This document shows positions 17,931-25,989 of a DNA stretch of 64,000 nucleotides, in pieces. The position numbers and the translations under genes were made by a program. Under the pieces are notes generated by a model, which was not told the DNA's origin, did not search any database, and was given only the letters and a program-made list of their open reading frames with translations. The stretch lies in assembly GCA_963819695.1 (NCBI GenBank), contig CAWFXD010000001.1:806001-870000 (forward strand). The letters run 5' to 3'. The stretch is from DASZIT01 sp963819695 (GTDB taxonomy: Bacteria; Actinomycetota; Acidimicrobiia; Acidimicrobiales; RAAP-2). Every line of letters begins with the position of its first letter. Position 1 is the first letter of the stretch.

Positions 17931-18689
17931 TCAGGAGCTGTACATCAACGACCCCGGAGTGGTGAGCAACTCGCCGGTCTCCAACCACGTCTTCAGGCCC
18001 GAGAGGATCATCGGCCAGCCGCCGTAGATCTGGGTGTTGCCGTTCTCGCGCAGCTGGTCGTGGGTCAGGGTGAGGCGGCAGGAGTCACCGATCGGTTCGA
18101 TGTCCCACGTCACCCGCGAGGTTCCCTCGCTCTTCACGTCATCACCCCAGAGCGCAACCATGGTGTGGACGAGTCGCCGCGGCGGATCGACCTCCAGGAC
18201 CTCGCCCTCGCCGAGGAGGTGTCCGGGTCCGTTCACTGGGCCCATCTTCAGGGGCGAGCCCGGCTCCCAGTCGGAGGTGACCCCGGCTCCGAAGTTGTAC
18301 TTGGCTCTGATCTCGGGGTCGGTGATGGCCTCCCAGAGGCGCTCGGGGGTGGTCCGGATGTAGATCTCGAACACCTTCTCCATGGGACTCTCCAATCTGT
18401 TCTTGAGGCCGCTGAGCGTTGCCACCCAGGGCTCGGCATATTTGCTCACCCACCGGTCGTGGACGAGCCGTATCGGGACCGGGTTCAGGAAATGGAGCTT
18501 CTCGCGGCCTCGCCGCTTGGTGACCACCAACCCGGCTTCCTCGAGTTGCTTCAGGTGTTTCATCACGCCGAAACGGGTCATCTCGAAGTGCTCCTCGAGC
18601 GCACTCAATCTCTGCCCGTCCTCCCGGAAGAGCTCGTCAAGCAGGCTTCGCCGGGTCGGATCGGCGAGGGCTCTGAATACCGCGTCCAC
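17931..18689 (-). CDS. Fused ArsR regulator - SRPBCC (AHSA1) protein
   Basis: A 252-residue two-domain protein. Residues 1-95 are an ArsR winged helix (MDAVFRALADPTRRSLLDEL, HFEMTRFGVMKHLKQLEEAGLV, wing KRRGREKLHFLNP). Residues about 105-245 are an AHSA1/SRPBCC domain (VFEIYIRTTPERLWEAITDPEI, WEPGSPLKM, RLTLTHDQL). The fusion probably makes a ligand-responsive repressor, with the SRPBCC cavity as sensor. Start is GTG 18687-18689, right at the predicted transcription start. At 7675-8478 the same two domains occur as separate overlapping genes. Confidence 0.88.
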   Translation of the reverse strand: MDAVFRALADPTRRSLLDELFREDGQRLSALEEHFEMTRFGVMKHLKQLEEAGLVVTKRRGREKLHFLNPVPIRLVHDRWVSKYAEPWVATLSGLKNRLESPMEKVFEIYIRTTPERLWEAITDPEIRAKYNFGAGVTSDWEPGSPLKMGPVNGPGHLLGEGEVLEVDPPRRLVHTMVALWGDDVKSEGTSRVTWDIEPIGDSCRLTLTHDQLRENGNTQIYGGWPMILSGLKTWLETGELLTTPGSLMYSS

Positions 18690-18696
18690 GGGTCGT

Positions 18697-18726
18697 ACGA
18701 TAGGTGACTATATGGTCACATGTCAA
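18697..18726 (-). promoter_or_regulatory. Promoter and operator of the ArsR-SRPBCC gene
   Basis: On the minus strand TTGACA (18726-18721), 18 bp, TATCGT (18702-18697), then 7 nt to the GTG: a leaderless promoter. Inside the spacer the palindrome TGACTATATGGTCA (18705-18718, one mismatch) is a likely ArsR operator. Confidence 0.6.
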
Positions 18727-18757
18727 CCGTCTCATCCCGGGCACCCGAGTCGCCTGG

Positions 18758-19327
18758 TCATGGCCGATCGCGCACCCAGATCATGTGGGCGTCGGTTTCT
18801 CCCGGCGTCGTCGGGCTACGGGTTTCGACCCGGTCGAGGCGGTACCCGAGCTTCGGGGGAATCGAGGCACTGCGTGCGTTGGCCGCGTCGCAGTGGATCT
18901 CGACCCGTTCCACCCCCCGGAGCCGGAGGGCGGCGTCGGTGAGACCCCTGGCGCCGGCGGTGGCCACTCCACGGCCCGAATGGTCGGTGTGAACCCAGTA
19001 GCCGATCTCCAGGGCGCCGGTCCCGATCCGGTTGTGAAGTCCGCAGCATCCGATGACCGGTCCGGTGGGTTGCTGGCGGATCAGGTACTGGAACTCGTGG
19101 AAATCCTCCCATTGCCAGTCCGCACGCTCGAGGAAGGTTCCGATCGACGCGGCGGTTGCCGGTTCCTGGGCCCAGGGCATCCAGGGGCGGAGTTCGGCGA
19201 GGCTGGCATTCACCGCCGTCACCACGGCCGGTGCATCGCCAGGGGTCATTCGGACCAGCATGAGGTCGTCCACCCCGATCCGTTCCGGCGGGCGGTCGTC
19301 CAGCCACGCCACCTCCTGCTCGGACAT
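18758..19327 (-). CDS. GNAT-family N-acetyltransferase (RimJ/RimL-like)
   Basis: A 189-residue acetyltransferase with the GNAT order of elements: LMLVRMTPGDAPAVVTAVNAS, PVIGCCGLHN, LEIGYWVHTDHSGRGVATAGARGL (acetyl-CoA pyrophosphate loop GRGVAT) and VERVEIHCDAANARSASIPPKLGY. It resembles the RimJ/RimL subgroup that acetylates protein N-termini or small amines. No operon partner is obvious; the aldose epimerase follows 50 bp further left on the same strand. Confidence 0.85.
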   Translation of the reverse strand: MSEQEVAWLDDRPPERIGVDDLMLVRMTPGDAPAVVTAVNASLAELRPWMPWAQEPATAASIGTFLERADWQWEDFHEFQYLIRQQPTGPVIGCCGLHNRIGTGALEIGYWVHTDHSGRGVATAGARGLTDAALRLRGVERVEIHCDAANARSASIPPKLGYRLDRVETRSPTTPGETDAHMIWVRDRP

Positions 19328-19377
19328 GGGGAGATGATCTCACGTCGGTCACCCACGCCGGCGTTGTCGGCCGATGG

Positions 19378-20391
19378 TCAGCCGAGCCGCGCCCCCCAAG
19401 AGGTGGTGAAGGTGTCTCCGGGTTCGAGCCGCGCCAACCCTTCCCCGCTGGCAAAGGCGTTGGGCGGGCAGCTCATCGGCTCGGCCCCGATACCGAGCCG
19501 ACGGCGCGACGGATCCAAGGTGTCACCGGTGTACAGCTCGATGATCGGGTAGGTGTCGTCGACCCACAACTCCGCCCGGCGACCGTCGGGTGCCGCCAAT
19601 CGGACCCAGGCTCGGCCGTCATCATCCCGGGACAGGTCCGTGAAGGCAAAGTCGACGTGGAGGTCCCCGAGTTTCCTGGCCGTCCGGAAGTCGAAGACGG
19701 TTCCACCGACCGCCTCGTTGCCCGTCGGGAGCTGGCGGACGTCGTCGGTGACGATCCGGGTGGCGGCGTCGAACTCGAGCACGCAGTCATCGATCAGTCC
19801 GGAGCCGGGGGAGAGGTAGGGATGCTGGCCGCATCCGTAGGGGCAGGGCCTGTCGCCCCGGTTGGTGGCGTCGGTGGTCACCGTGAGGCCCCCTCGGTCG
19901 AGGTGGTAGGTGACGCGGATCTCCAGATCGAAGGGGTACCCCGTCATTGGGTGCAGCCGTGTCCCCATCACCACCCGGTCCGGGTCTTGCTCGAGGGCCC
20001 GCCACGGCCGCCACATCAGAAACCCGTGGATGGCGTTGTGCTTGGCCGGCTCGGTGAGGGCGACCTGGTAGTCGACCCCGTCGAATCGGTAGTGGCCGTC
20101 GGCGAGGCGATTGGGCCAGGGCACCAGCACCGCGCCATGGGCACCGTCACAGATGGCGTCGAGCGGGTAGGGGTCGAGTACTTGCCGGTCGCCGTCGGTG
20201 TAAGCGCGGACCCCTCCACCCACTTCGACGACGATGGCCCGTTGATCCCCGTGGGCGATCTCGAACTGTTCGCCCGACGGGGCGTCCGTTGTCAGTGGTC
20301 CCGGACGCGGAGCCCGATCCTCGTCGCGAATGTCTCTCCGGCCCCGGAACCAGCTGCCTCGGCCGCTTGTGGGTGGTGAGCCCGCCGCCAT
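19378..20391 (-). CDS. Aldose 1-epimerase (galactose mutarotase family)
   Basis: A 337-residue cytosolic enzyme that interconverts alpha and beta anomers of aldoses. Motifs: LVPWPNRLADGHYRFDG (substrate-binding Arg), KHNAIHGFLMWRPW (first catalytic His), GCGQHPYLSPG (second His) and GIGAEPMSCPPNAF (catalytic Glu near the C-terminus). The first 35 residues are Arg/Pro/Gly-rich and unlike family N-termini, so translation may start further in, near TTDAPSGEQFEI. No sugar operon is adjacent. Confidence 0.87.
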   Translation of the reverse strand: MAAGSPPTSGRGSWFRGRRDIRDEDRAPRPGPLTTDAPSGEQFEIAHGDQRAIVVEVGGGVRAYTDGDRQVLDPYPLDAICDGAHGAVLVPWPNRLADGHYRFDGVDYQVALTEPAKHNAIHGFLMWRPWRALEQDPDRVVMGTRLHPMTGYPFDLEIRVTYHLDRGGLTVTTDATNRGDRPCPYGCGQHPYLSPGSGLIDDCVLEFDAATRIVTDDVRQLPTGNEAVGGTVFDFRTARKLGDLHVDFAFTDLSRDDDGRAWVRLAAPDGRRAELWVDDTYPIIELYTGDTLDPSRRRLGIGAEPMSCPPNAFASGEGLARLEPGDTFTTSWGARLG

Positions 20392-20407
20392 CCCCGACGA
20401 GAAACCC

Positions 20408-21235
20408 TCAGCTGTCTTTGATCCGGTTGGTATCGGGAATACCCGATTGCACCGGCTTCATCGGCGGGGCGGACGCCATGGGCCGGGCTGAGGAGATCGT
20501 CTCAGTCGGCGGAGGTGACGCGGCCGGGGCGGGGTCCGAGGTCGCCCCTTCGGTCGACGCCGGAGCCGCCGGGTCCGGGGAGGGCGGAGCCGGCAGCCGC
20601 GGCGCCGGCTCGGTCCGCACGATTGAAACGGATTCCTCGACGGCGACCGGGACGTCGGCACCGACGGCCTCGAGCGGGCGGTTGTGGCGGACAGCCCACC
20701 CGATGGCGAAGGCGCCGCAGGCGGCCAGGATCAGTCCGGGTCCAAAGGCGTAGCCGACCTGCTCGGCGAGTCCGCGCAACGGGTTGGCAGCCACGAAGTA
20801 CTGGCCGGTGTTGTCGACGATCGGCCAGGCCAGTGGCCCGATGACGAACCAGGCCCCACACACCAGTGCCACCAGTCCGGCCGCCGTCAGGCTCAGCCGC
20901 CGTCTGGCCACGCTCTCGGGGGAGAGGGGGGCGAGAAACGAGAATGCCACCAGGCAACCGATGGCCCCGGGGACCAGGGCCAGGACCGAGTGGGTCAGAC
21001 TCCATTGCCAGGCACTGGCGCCGTCGGCGCTGAAGCTGAACGTGGGACCCAAATACGGGATGATCCCGGCCCAGGCGGAGATGAGGAGCGTGATCACCCC
21101 GAGCGACCACAGGCTGGCCGACAATGACCGGGTGGCCCGGTTGAGGCCGATCTCCCGGCCCGGGTTGGCCGACCGGGAACGCTGTCCGCCCATCGTTTCC
21201 GGCCACTGGTTGTTTCCGCTGATAGCAGTCGTCAT
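20408..21235 (-). CDS. Four-helix membrane protein with Pro/Ser-rich cytoplasmic tail
   Basis: A 275-residue protein with four hydrophobic segments at about 40-62, 82-105, 115-140 and 162-185, then a Pro/Ala/Ser/Thr-rich tail of 80 residues. It is annotated elsewhere only as a hypothetical membrane protein as far as I can tell. It lies divergent from the Ser/Thr kinase gene; tails like this can be kinase substrates, but that is speculation. The end lies 17 bp before the epimerase start, so the two may share a transcript. Confidence 0.65.
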   Translation of the reverse strand: MTTAISGNNQWPETMGGQRSRSANPGREIGLNRATRSLSASLWSLGVITLLISAWAGIIPYLGPTFSFSADGASAWQWSLTHSVLALVPGAIGCLVAFSFLAPLSPESVARRRLSLTAAGLVALVCGAWFVIGPLAWPIVDNTGQYFVAANPLRGLAEQVGYAFGPGLILAACGAFAIGWAVRHNRPLEAVGADVPVAVEESVSIVRTEPAPRLPAPPSPDPAAPASTEGATSDPAPAASPPPTETISSARPMASAPPMKPVQSGIPDTNRIKDS

Positions 21236-21265
21236 GCCCGACTCCTCTCATAGAATTCGCGGAGT

Positions 21266-21299
21266 GCGGGATGTCCCGCGTCCCCAGGTCAAAATGACC
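21266..21299. promoter_or_regulatory. Two palindromes in the membrane protein - kinase intergenic region
   Basis: GCGGGATGTCCCGC (21266-21279) and GGTCAAAATGACC (21287-21299) are perfect inverted repeats between divergent genes. The second looks like a dimeric regulator site; the first could be a hairpin. The regulator is unknown. Confidence 0.35.
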
Positions 21300-21496
21300 C
21301 GTCTATTGACGTACCCGCCGGCTGACCCCGACAAACATCGAGACAGCGGGAGTGGGACACTCGAAGGACCGCCTCACCCTGGCGCGAAAGTCGACGGATG
21401 GGGGAAACTCGAATCGGGAGGCTGTCGGCTCCACCGCCCTCGGTGAGATGGTCGCCACCAACCGGACACCCCTATGACCCCGCTCGAGCACCGACC

Positions 21497-22996
21497 GTGA
21501 CTTCCGCCACCGAACTTCTCTCCGGGAGGTACCGACTCGGCCGACTCCTGGGCCGGGGTGGGATGTCCGACGTCTTCCTGGCGGTCGACCTGGTCCGCGG
21601 CCGAGAGGTGGCCGTCAAGATCGTGCGCTCCGGCGACCCCGAGCTGGCCCGGCGGCTGGCCCAGGAGGCCCGTGCCCTCGAAGGGTTCGATCACCGCGGT
21701 CTGGTCCGGCTGCTCGACACCGGGGTCACCGGCGACCAGGCCTATCTGGTGATGGAGTATGTCGACGGATCCAACCTGGCCGAGATCCTGCGTCGGGGCC
21801 GACTCGCACCCGCGGCCACCGCCGACTTGGGGGCGTCGGTGGCCGAGGCTTTGGCCTATGTGCACGAGAGGGGCGTCGTCCACCGCGACGTGAAGCCGGG
21901 CAACATCCTGGTCACTGCCGACGGAGATGTCCGTTTGGGCGACTTCGGGATCGCCCGTCTCGTCGACGTCTCGACCCTCACCCTCGACGGGACCACCTTG
22001 GGCACCGCCGCCTACATGGCGCCCGAGCAACTCGAGAACCATCAGGTGGGGCCGTCGGCCGACATCTGGTCGCTCGGCCTGGTCCTCTTGGAATCCATGA
22101 CCGGCAAACCGGTGTACCGGGGATCACCGGGCGAGATGGTGGCCCAACGGTTGGCCGGCCCGGTCCCGATTCCCCCCGATCTCCCGGTTGCCTGGAAGGT
22201 GCTCCTCACCGGGATGCTCCACGACCGGCCCGATCAAAGGCTTGGCGCCGTCGAGGTCGCCGACCTGCTCGACACCGCGGCGCTCACCGCCCCGTGGGAT
22301 CCTCCCCCCGGACTCCCCACCGAGCCGCTCGCCGCCACCCAGGCCGACGACATGACCAGAGTGAGCCCGGCACCCAGGGTGGGCGGTACCACCGAGGTGA
22401 TTCCAGGTGACACCCGGGTGGCCCCACCGTCGCTCCTGGTCGGCACCCGCCTGTCCCGGGCCCGACGACAGCGGCTGGCAGCGGTGGCGGTCCTGCTGGC
22501 GGCGGCGCTGGTGGTCGGGTTGGTCCTCGCCTTCAGCCCCGGTGGCGCCCCGACCGGCAACTCGACGACCACCACCCGACCGGTGACGACGACGACCTCG
22601 ACGCCGACCACCGCCCCGCCTCCGACCGCCGCGCAGGCACTGGCTTCCCTGGTCGGTGACGTCGCCTCCGGAGTGACGGCGGGAACCATTTCTCCCAGCC
22701 TTGGCCAGATGATCTCCACCAACGCCCAGCAGATGGTCACCGACGTCGCGACCGGAAAGTCCGCTCAAGCGACGAGCGAATACCAGCAAACATCAATGGC
22801 GATAGCCCATGGCATTGACAGTGGCGCGATATCACCCTCCGAAAACGTGGCGATCCAGACAGGACTTCTGAACCTATTGACGGCTCTGGGTCTGAACACG
22901 CCGGCACCGGCGCCGACCCAACCGGCAACCACGGCCCCGACCACCGCAGCCGGACCCGGGGGCGGAGACAAGGGCAAGGGCGGCAAAGGGAACTGA
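21497..22996 (+). CDS. Transmembrane Ser/Thr protein kinase (PknB-like)
   Basis: A 499-residue eukaryotic-type kinase. Glycine loop GRGGMSDV (about 19-26), Lys in REVAVKIV, HRDVKPGNIL, DFGIARL and AAYMAPEQ are all present, so it should be active. A single TM helix (about 329-350) is followed by a Thr/Pro-rich linker and a 100-residue helical extracytoplasmic region with no PASTA motif, ending KGKGGKGN. GTG 21497 (VTSATELLSGRYRL) is chosen because the kinase fold starts directly after it; the upstream ATG 21398 would add a Pro-rich stretch. Confidence 0.88.
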   Translation: MTSATELLSGRYRLGRLLGRGGMSDVFLAVDLVRGREVAVKIVRSGDPELARRLAQEARALEGFDHRGLVRLLDTGVTGDQAYLVMEYVDGSNLAEILRRGRLAPAATADLGASVAEALAYVHERGVVHRDVKPGNILVTADGDVRLGDFGIARLVDVSTLTLDGTTLGTAAYMAPEQLENHQVGPSADIWSLGLVLLESMTGKPVYRGSPGEMVAQRLAGPVPIPPDLPVAWKVLLTGMLHDRPDQRLGAVEVADLLDTAALTAPWDPPPGLPTEPLAATQADDMTRVSPAPRVGGTTEVIPGDTRVAPPSLLVGTRLSRARRQRLAAVAVLLAAALVVGLVLAFSPGGAPTGNSTTTTRPVTTTTSTPTTAPPPTAAQALASLVGDVASGVTAGTISPSLGQMISTNAQQMVTDVATGKSAQATSEYQQTSMAIAHGIDSGAISPSENVAIQTGLLNLLTALGLNTPAPAPTQPATTAPTTAAGPGGGDKGKGGKGN

Positions 22997-23030
22997 ACTC
23001 GAGCCAGCCGGGTCCGGCGTCGAGACAGGG

Positions 23031-24227
23031 TCAGGCGTTGAGTCGGGCCGACAGGAAGCGCAGGGCTCCGGGGGTGGAGCTCACCGCCCCACCGATGTGC
23101 TCGCCCAGGTGGGTACGGCGCAGGCTGACGTCGACGCCACCCTTCCGATAGATGGCCGCCAGTTCGTCCGCCCCCGAGATCGGCACCAGTTGATCGTGCC
23201 TCGAGTGGTAGAGGTAGACGGCGCAGGCGGGCAGCCGCTGTCCCAACCGCAGTTCCTCGTTGGTGAACCGGGTGCCGTCGGTATCGAAAGGGTCCGGCTC
23301 GGTGGTGAGCTCCCGGAGGCGCCGGAACGGGAAGTAGGCCACCAGCTCATCGACGCTCATGTCGGCGATCTCGTTGACGACCCGCCGTCCCTCGTCGTTG
23401 AGGATCACCTCCAACTTGGTCTCGGGGTACTCGCGGTCGATGCCCACCGCGGCGCCGAGGGCCAAGCCGGAGAAGAAGCCGCCGTCGATCCGCCGGAGGG
23501 CACGCCGGTCGGTGGGTACGCCTCCGGCGGCGACCGCCAGCAGGCGGACGTCGGGGGCGTAGGTCGGTTGCTGCTCGGCGATCCAGGCGGTGGCCTGGCC
23601 ACCTCCCGAGTAGCCCCAGGCACCCACCGGGGCATGGGGGTCGAGGCCGCCGGGCCCGAAGGCCAGCGAGGCGCGGATGCCGTCGAGGCTGATCCGGGCG
23701 GCGATCAGACCGGCCCCGAAGCCGTGGCGCGGACCGGTGTAGTCCGAGGTGACCACCGCCCACCCGCGACGGAGGGCCAGCGCCATCATGAACGCCTCGC
23801 GCTGGTTGCCCCGCCGCAGGGTGTACGACGGGTCGCTCTTGGCGCCGAGGCTGTCGATGGCGCACTGATAGGAGACCAGTGGCCGGGGACCGCCGGCGTG
23901 CCACGGCGGCCGCGGCACCAAGAGGGTGGCGACCGACGAGATCGGCTCCCCGCCGGTATCGGTGCTGCGGAACCGGATCTGCCATCCGTCGGCGGCCACC
24001 TTCAGCCGGGTCCCCCTTACCTCGAACGGCCGCCAATCGAGGAGGGTGCCGGGCCTGATCGCGGCCAGGTCCTCATGGGCGGCGTAGAAGGGGTCGTCGG
24101 TGGGCGGGGGGTAGGCCGGCAGTTTTCGGTTCTGCCGGCGGGTGGCGGCGTGGAGGACGGACATCATCGTCCTCGACAGGGCGAGCTTCCAGGTGGGAGG
24201 GGGCACAGCGGAATCGTAATCACTCAC
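23031..24227 (-). CDS. Secretory-type lipase (LIP family, alpha/beta hydrolase)
   Basis: A 398-residue hydrolase resembling triacylglycerol lipases of the LIP/DAP2-like family. The nucleophile elbow is GYSGGGQA (about 199-206), the acid is in YHSRHDQLVP and the His in RTHLGEHIGG. ALRRGWAVVTSDYTG and GIRASLAFGP are family blocks. Despite the family name there is no clear signal peptide at the N-terminus (MSDYDSAVPPPTWKLAL), so localisation is unsure. It lies upstream of the glycosylase-hydrolase group on the minus strand. Confidence 0.85.
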   Translation of the reverse strand: MSDYDSAVPPPTWKLALSRTMMSVLHAATRRQNRKLPAYPPPTDDPFYAAHEDLAAIRPGTLLDWRPFEVRGTRLKVAADGWQIRFRSTDTGGEPISSVATLLVPRPPWHAGGPRPLVSYQCAIDSLGAKSDPSYTLRRGNQREAFMMALALRRGWAVVTSDYTGPRHGFGAGLIAARISLDGIRASLAFGPGGLDPHAPVGAWGYSGGGQATAWIAEQQPTYAPDVRLLAVAAGGVPTDRRALRRIDGGFFSGLALGAAVGIDREYPETKLEVILNDEGRRVVNEIADMSVDELVAYFPFRRLRELTTEPDPFDTDGTRFTNEELRLGQRLPACAVYLYHSRHDQLVPISGADELAAIYRKGGVDVSLRRTHLGEHIGGAVSSTPGALRFLSARLNA

Positions 24228-24305
24228 GGTGGGCGGTGGACCGCGGAGGGCTGCGGGGCTCGGGTTGGGGCCGGGCCGGGGGCCGGCTGCGGCCCCGCAG
24301 CGGTT

Positions 24306-24938
24306 CTACTCGGGGAGGCGGGTGTCCATGGCGCGCCAGCAGTACCACGCCACCACGCTTCGATACGGCCGATACGGATCACCCAGCACCATCAGCGCTT
24401 TGGGCGCGGGTATCTCGGGCAGTTGCCAGCACCGGGCATAGCCGGCCCGCACCCCGTAGTCCCCGACCGGCCAGATGTCGAGCCGCCCCAAGGTTCCCAG
24501 CAGGAACATCTCCGCAGTCCACTGCCCGATACCCCGGACCTGGACCAGGTGGTCGATCACCTCCTCGTCAGAGAGTCGACCGATCCGCTCGAGCGAGATC
24601 TGCCCGGACGAGACCTTCTCCGCCAGGTCCTGGATGGACCGGGCTTTCGCCCCGCTCAGACCGCTGGACCGGAGGACGTCGGTCGAGACGGTGAGAACCC
24701 GTTCGGGGGTGACCACCCCACCCAGGGCGGCGACGAAGCGGCCTTCGATGGCGGCGGCGGCCTTGCCCGCCAGTTGCTGGTAGAGGATCGAGCGGGCCAG
24801 AACCGCGAACCGCCGCGACGCCGGAACGTGGGGACGACCCGGCGGGTAGCCGTACTGTTTGACGAGAGCCTTGATGACCGCGTCTCGCCGGCTCAGTGCC
24901 CTGGCCGCCTCGGCCATCACGGTGCGAGTCGCGGCCAT
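24306..24938 (-). CDS. DNA-3-methyladenine glycosylase II-like (HhH-GPD superfamily)
   Basis: A 210-residue base-excision repair enzyme that removes alkylated purines. It contains the helix-hairpin-helix LVQVRGIGQWTAEMFLLGTL (about 140-159) and the catalytic Asp in WPVGDYGVRAGYARC. ILYQQLAGKAAAAIEGRFVAAL is the usual substrate-pocket helix. It lacks the N-terminal beta domain of E. coli AlkA, as in many actinobacterial versions. Confidence 0.87.
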   Translation of the reverse strand: MAATRTVMAEAARALSRRDAVIKALVKQYGYPPGRPHVPASRRFAVLARSILYQQLAGKAAAAIEGRFVAALGGVVTPERVLTVSTDVLRSSGLSGAKARSIQDLAEKVSSGQISLERIGRLSDEEVIDHLVQVRGIGQWTAEMFLLGTLGRLDIWPVGDYGVRAGYARCWQLPEIPAPKALMVLGDPYRPYRSVVAWYCWRAMDTRLPE

Positions 24939-25019
24939 GACGATTCAGGCGGTCCCGCCGGACTCGTCGAGGGCGCCGGTCACGCTCCTGATGATGCCAC
25001 AGCCGGTATCGTCACCTGC

Positions 25020-25979
25020 GTGGCCCCACCTCCAGTGTCCTTTCCCGTGTCGCGGACTGCTGATGTCGAAGGCCCCGTCAACTACGTGGAGTTCGAGGGG
25101 CCGAAGCACGGGCCCACCGTGGTGTGCGTGCACGGTCTGGGCGGCTCTCACCTCAATTGGATGGCCATCGCCCCCTCGTTGGCCTCCCACGCCCGGGTGC
25201 TGGCGCTCGATCTGGTCGGTCACGGCAGGACCCCGATCGGGAGCCGTTCCGCCGACATCGACGGTCATCGCCGGTTGGTGGACGGATTTCTCCGAGCGGT
25301 GGCCGGCGGGCCGGTAATTCTGGTCGGCAACTCCATGGGCGGGCTGGTGGCGGCGCTGCAGGGCATGGAAGCGCCAGGCTCCGTCTCCGGCCTGATCCTC
25401 ATCGACCCGGCCCTGCCCTCCTCCAGGTGGGGATGGACCCACCCGAGGTCGATCGCCGGGTTTCTGCTCGGGGCCACGCCGGGCCTCGGCGAGTCGTTCC
25501 TCAACCATCGCCGGAAGTACCTGTCAGCCGAACGGTCGGTGCATCGGGTGCTGGACGCCTGCTGCGTCGACTCGTCCCGCATCCCGCCCGACCTCGTCGC
25601 CGCCCAGGTCGCCTTCCTGAACGGCGCCGACCGGGCAGCCCTGGATGGCGCCTACCTGTCCTCGGCCCGTTCCCTGTCCCAGCACTTCCTCCGGCCGCGG
25701 GCGTTCGCGCAACGGCTCCGGGCCGTCGAACAGCCGACGCTGTTGCTCCACGGCGATGCCGACCGGTTGGTCCCGCTGGCCGCCTCCCGGCTGGTGAGTT
25801 CGGCCAAGCCGACCTGGACCTTCGACGTCGCTCCCGGCGTCGGTCACATCCCCATGATGGAGGCACCGGCATGGACCCTCGAGCGGATCACCCGCTGGTT
25901 GGGCGCCGAGGGTGCCCCGGCCGTCCGAGCTTCGGCGTCGGTCGGCGCCGGGTCCGGGGGTCAGCTCCCGATTCGCTGA
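25020..25979 (+). CDS. Alpha/beta hydrolase
   Basis: A 319-residue alpha/beta hydrolase with oxyanion motif VCVHGLGGSHLNW, nucleophile elbow LVGNSMGG (about 98-105), acid in LLHGDADRLVP and His in GVGHIPMME. GTG 25020 is preferred: TATCGT ends 7 nt before it, and VAPPPVSFPVSRTADVEG leads directly into the fold. The long open frame upstream is antisense to the lipase and glycosylase genes and is not coding. Substrate unknown. Confidence 0.87.
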   Translation: MAPPPVSFPVSRTADVEGPVNYVEFEGPKHGPTVVCVHGLGGSHLNWMAIAPSLASHARVLALDLVGHGRTPIGSRSADIDGHRRLVDGFLRAVAGGPVILVGNSMGGLVAALQGMEAPGSVSGLILIDPALPSSRWGWTHPRSIAGFLLGATPGLGESFLNHRRKYLSAERSVHRVLDACCVDSSRIPPDLVAAQVAFLNGADRAALDGAYLSSARSLSQHFLRPRAFAQRLRAVEQPTLLLHGDADRLVPLAASRLVSSAKPTWTFDVAPGVGHIPMMEAPAWTLERITRWLGAEGAPAVRASASVGAGSGGQLPIR

Positions 25980-25989
25980 CGGCGGGGGG

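Noticed and set aside
23097..25019. Long N-terminal extension of the alpha/beta hydrolase frame
   Set aside because: It is antisense to the lipase and glycosylase genes and has no family sequence; the GTG at 25020 has a proper upstream hexamer.
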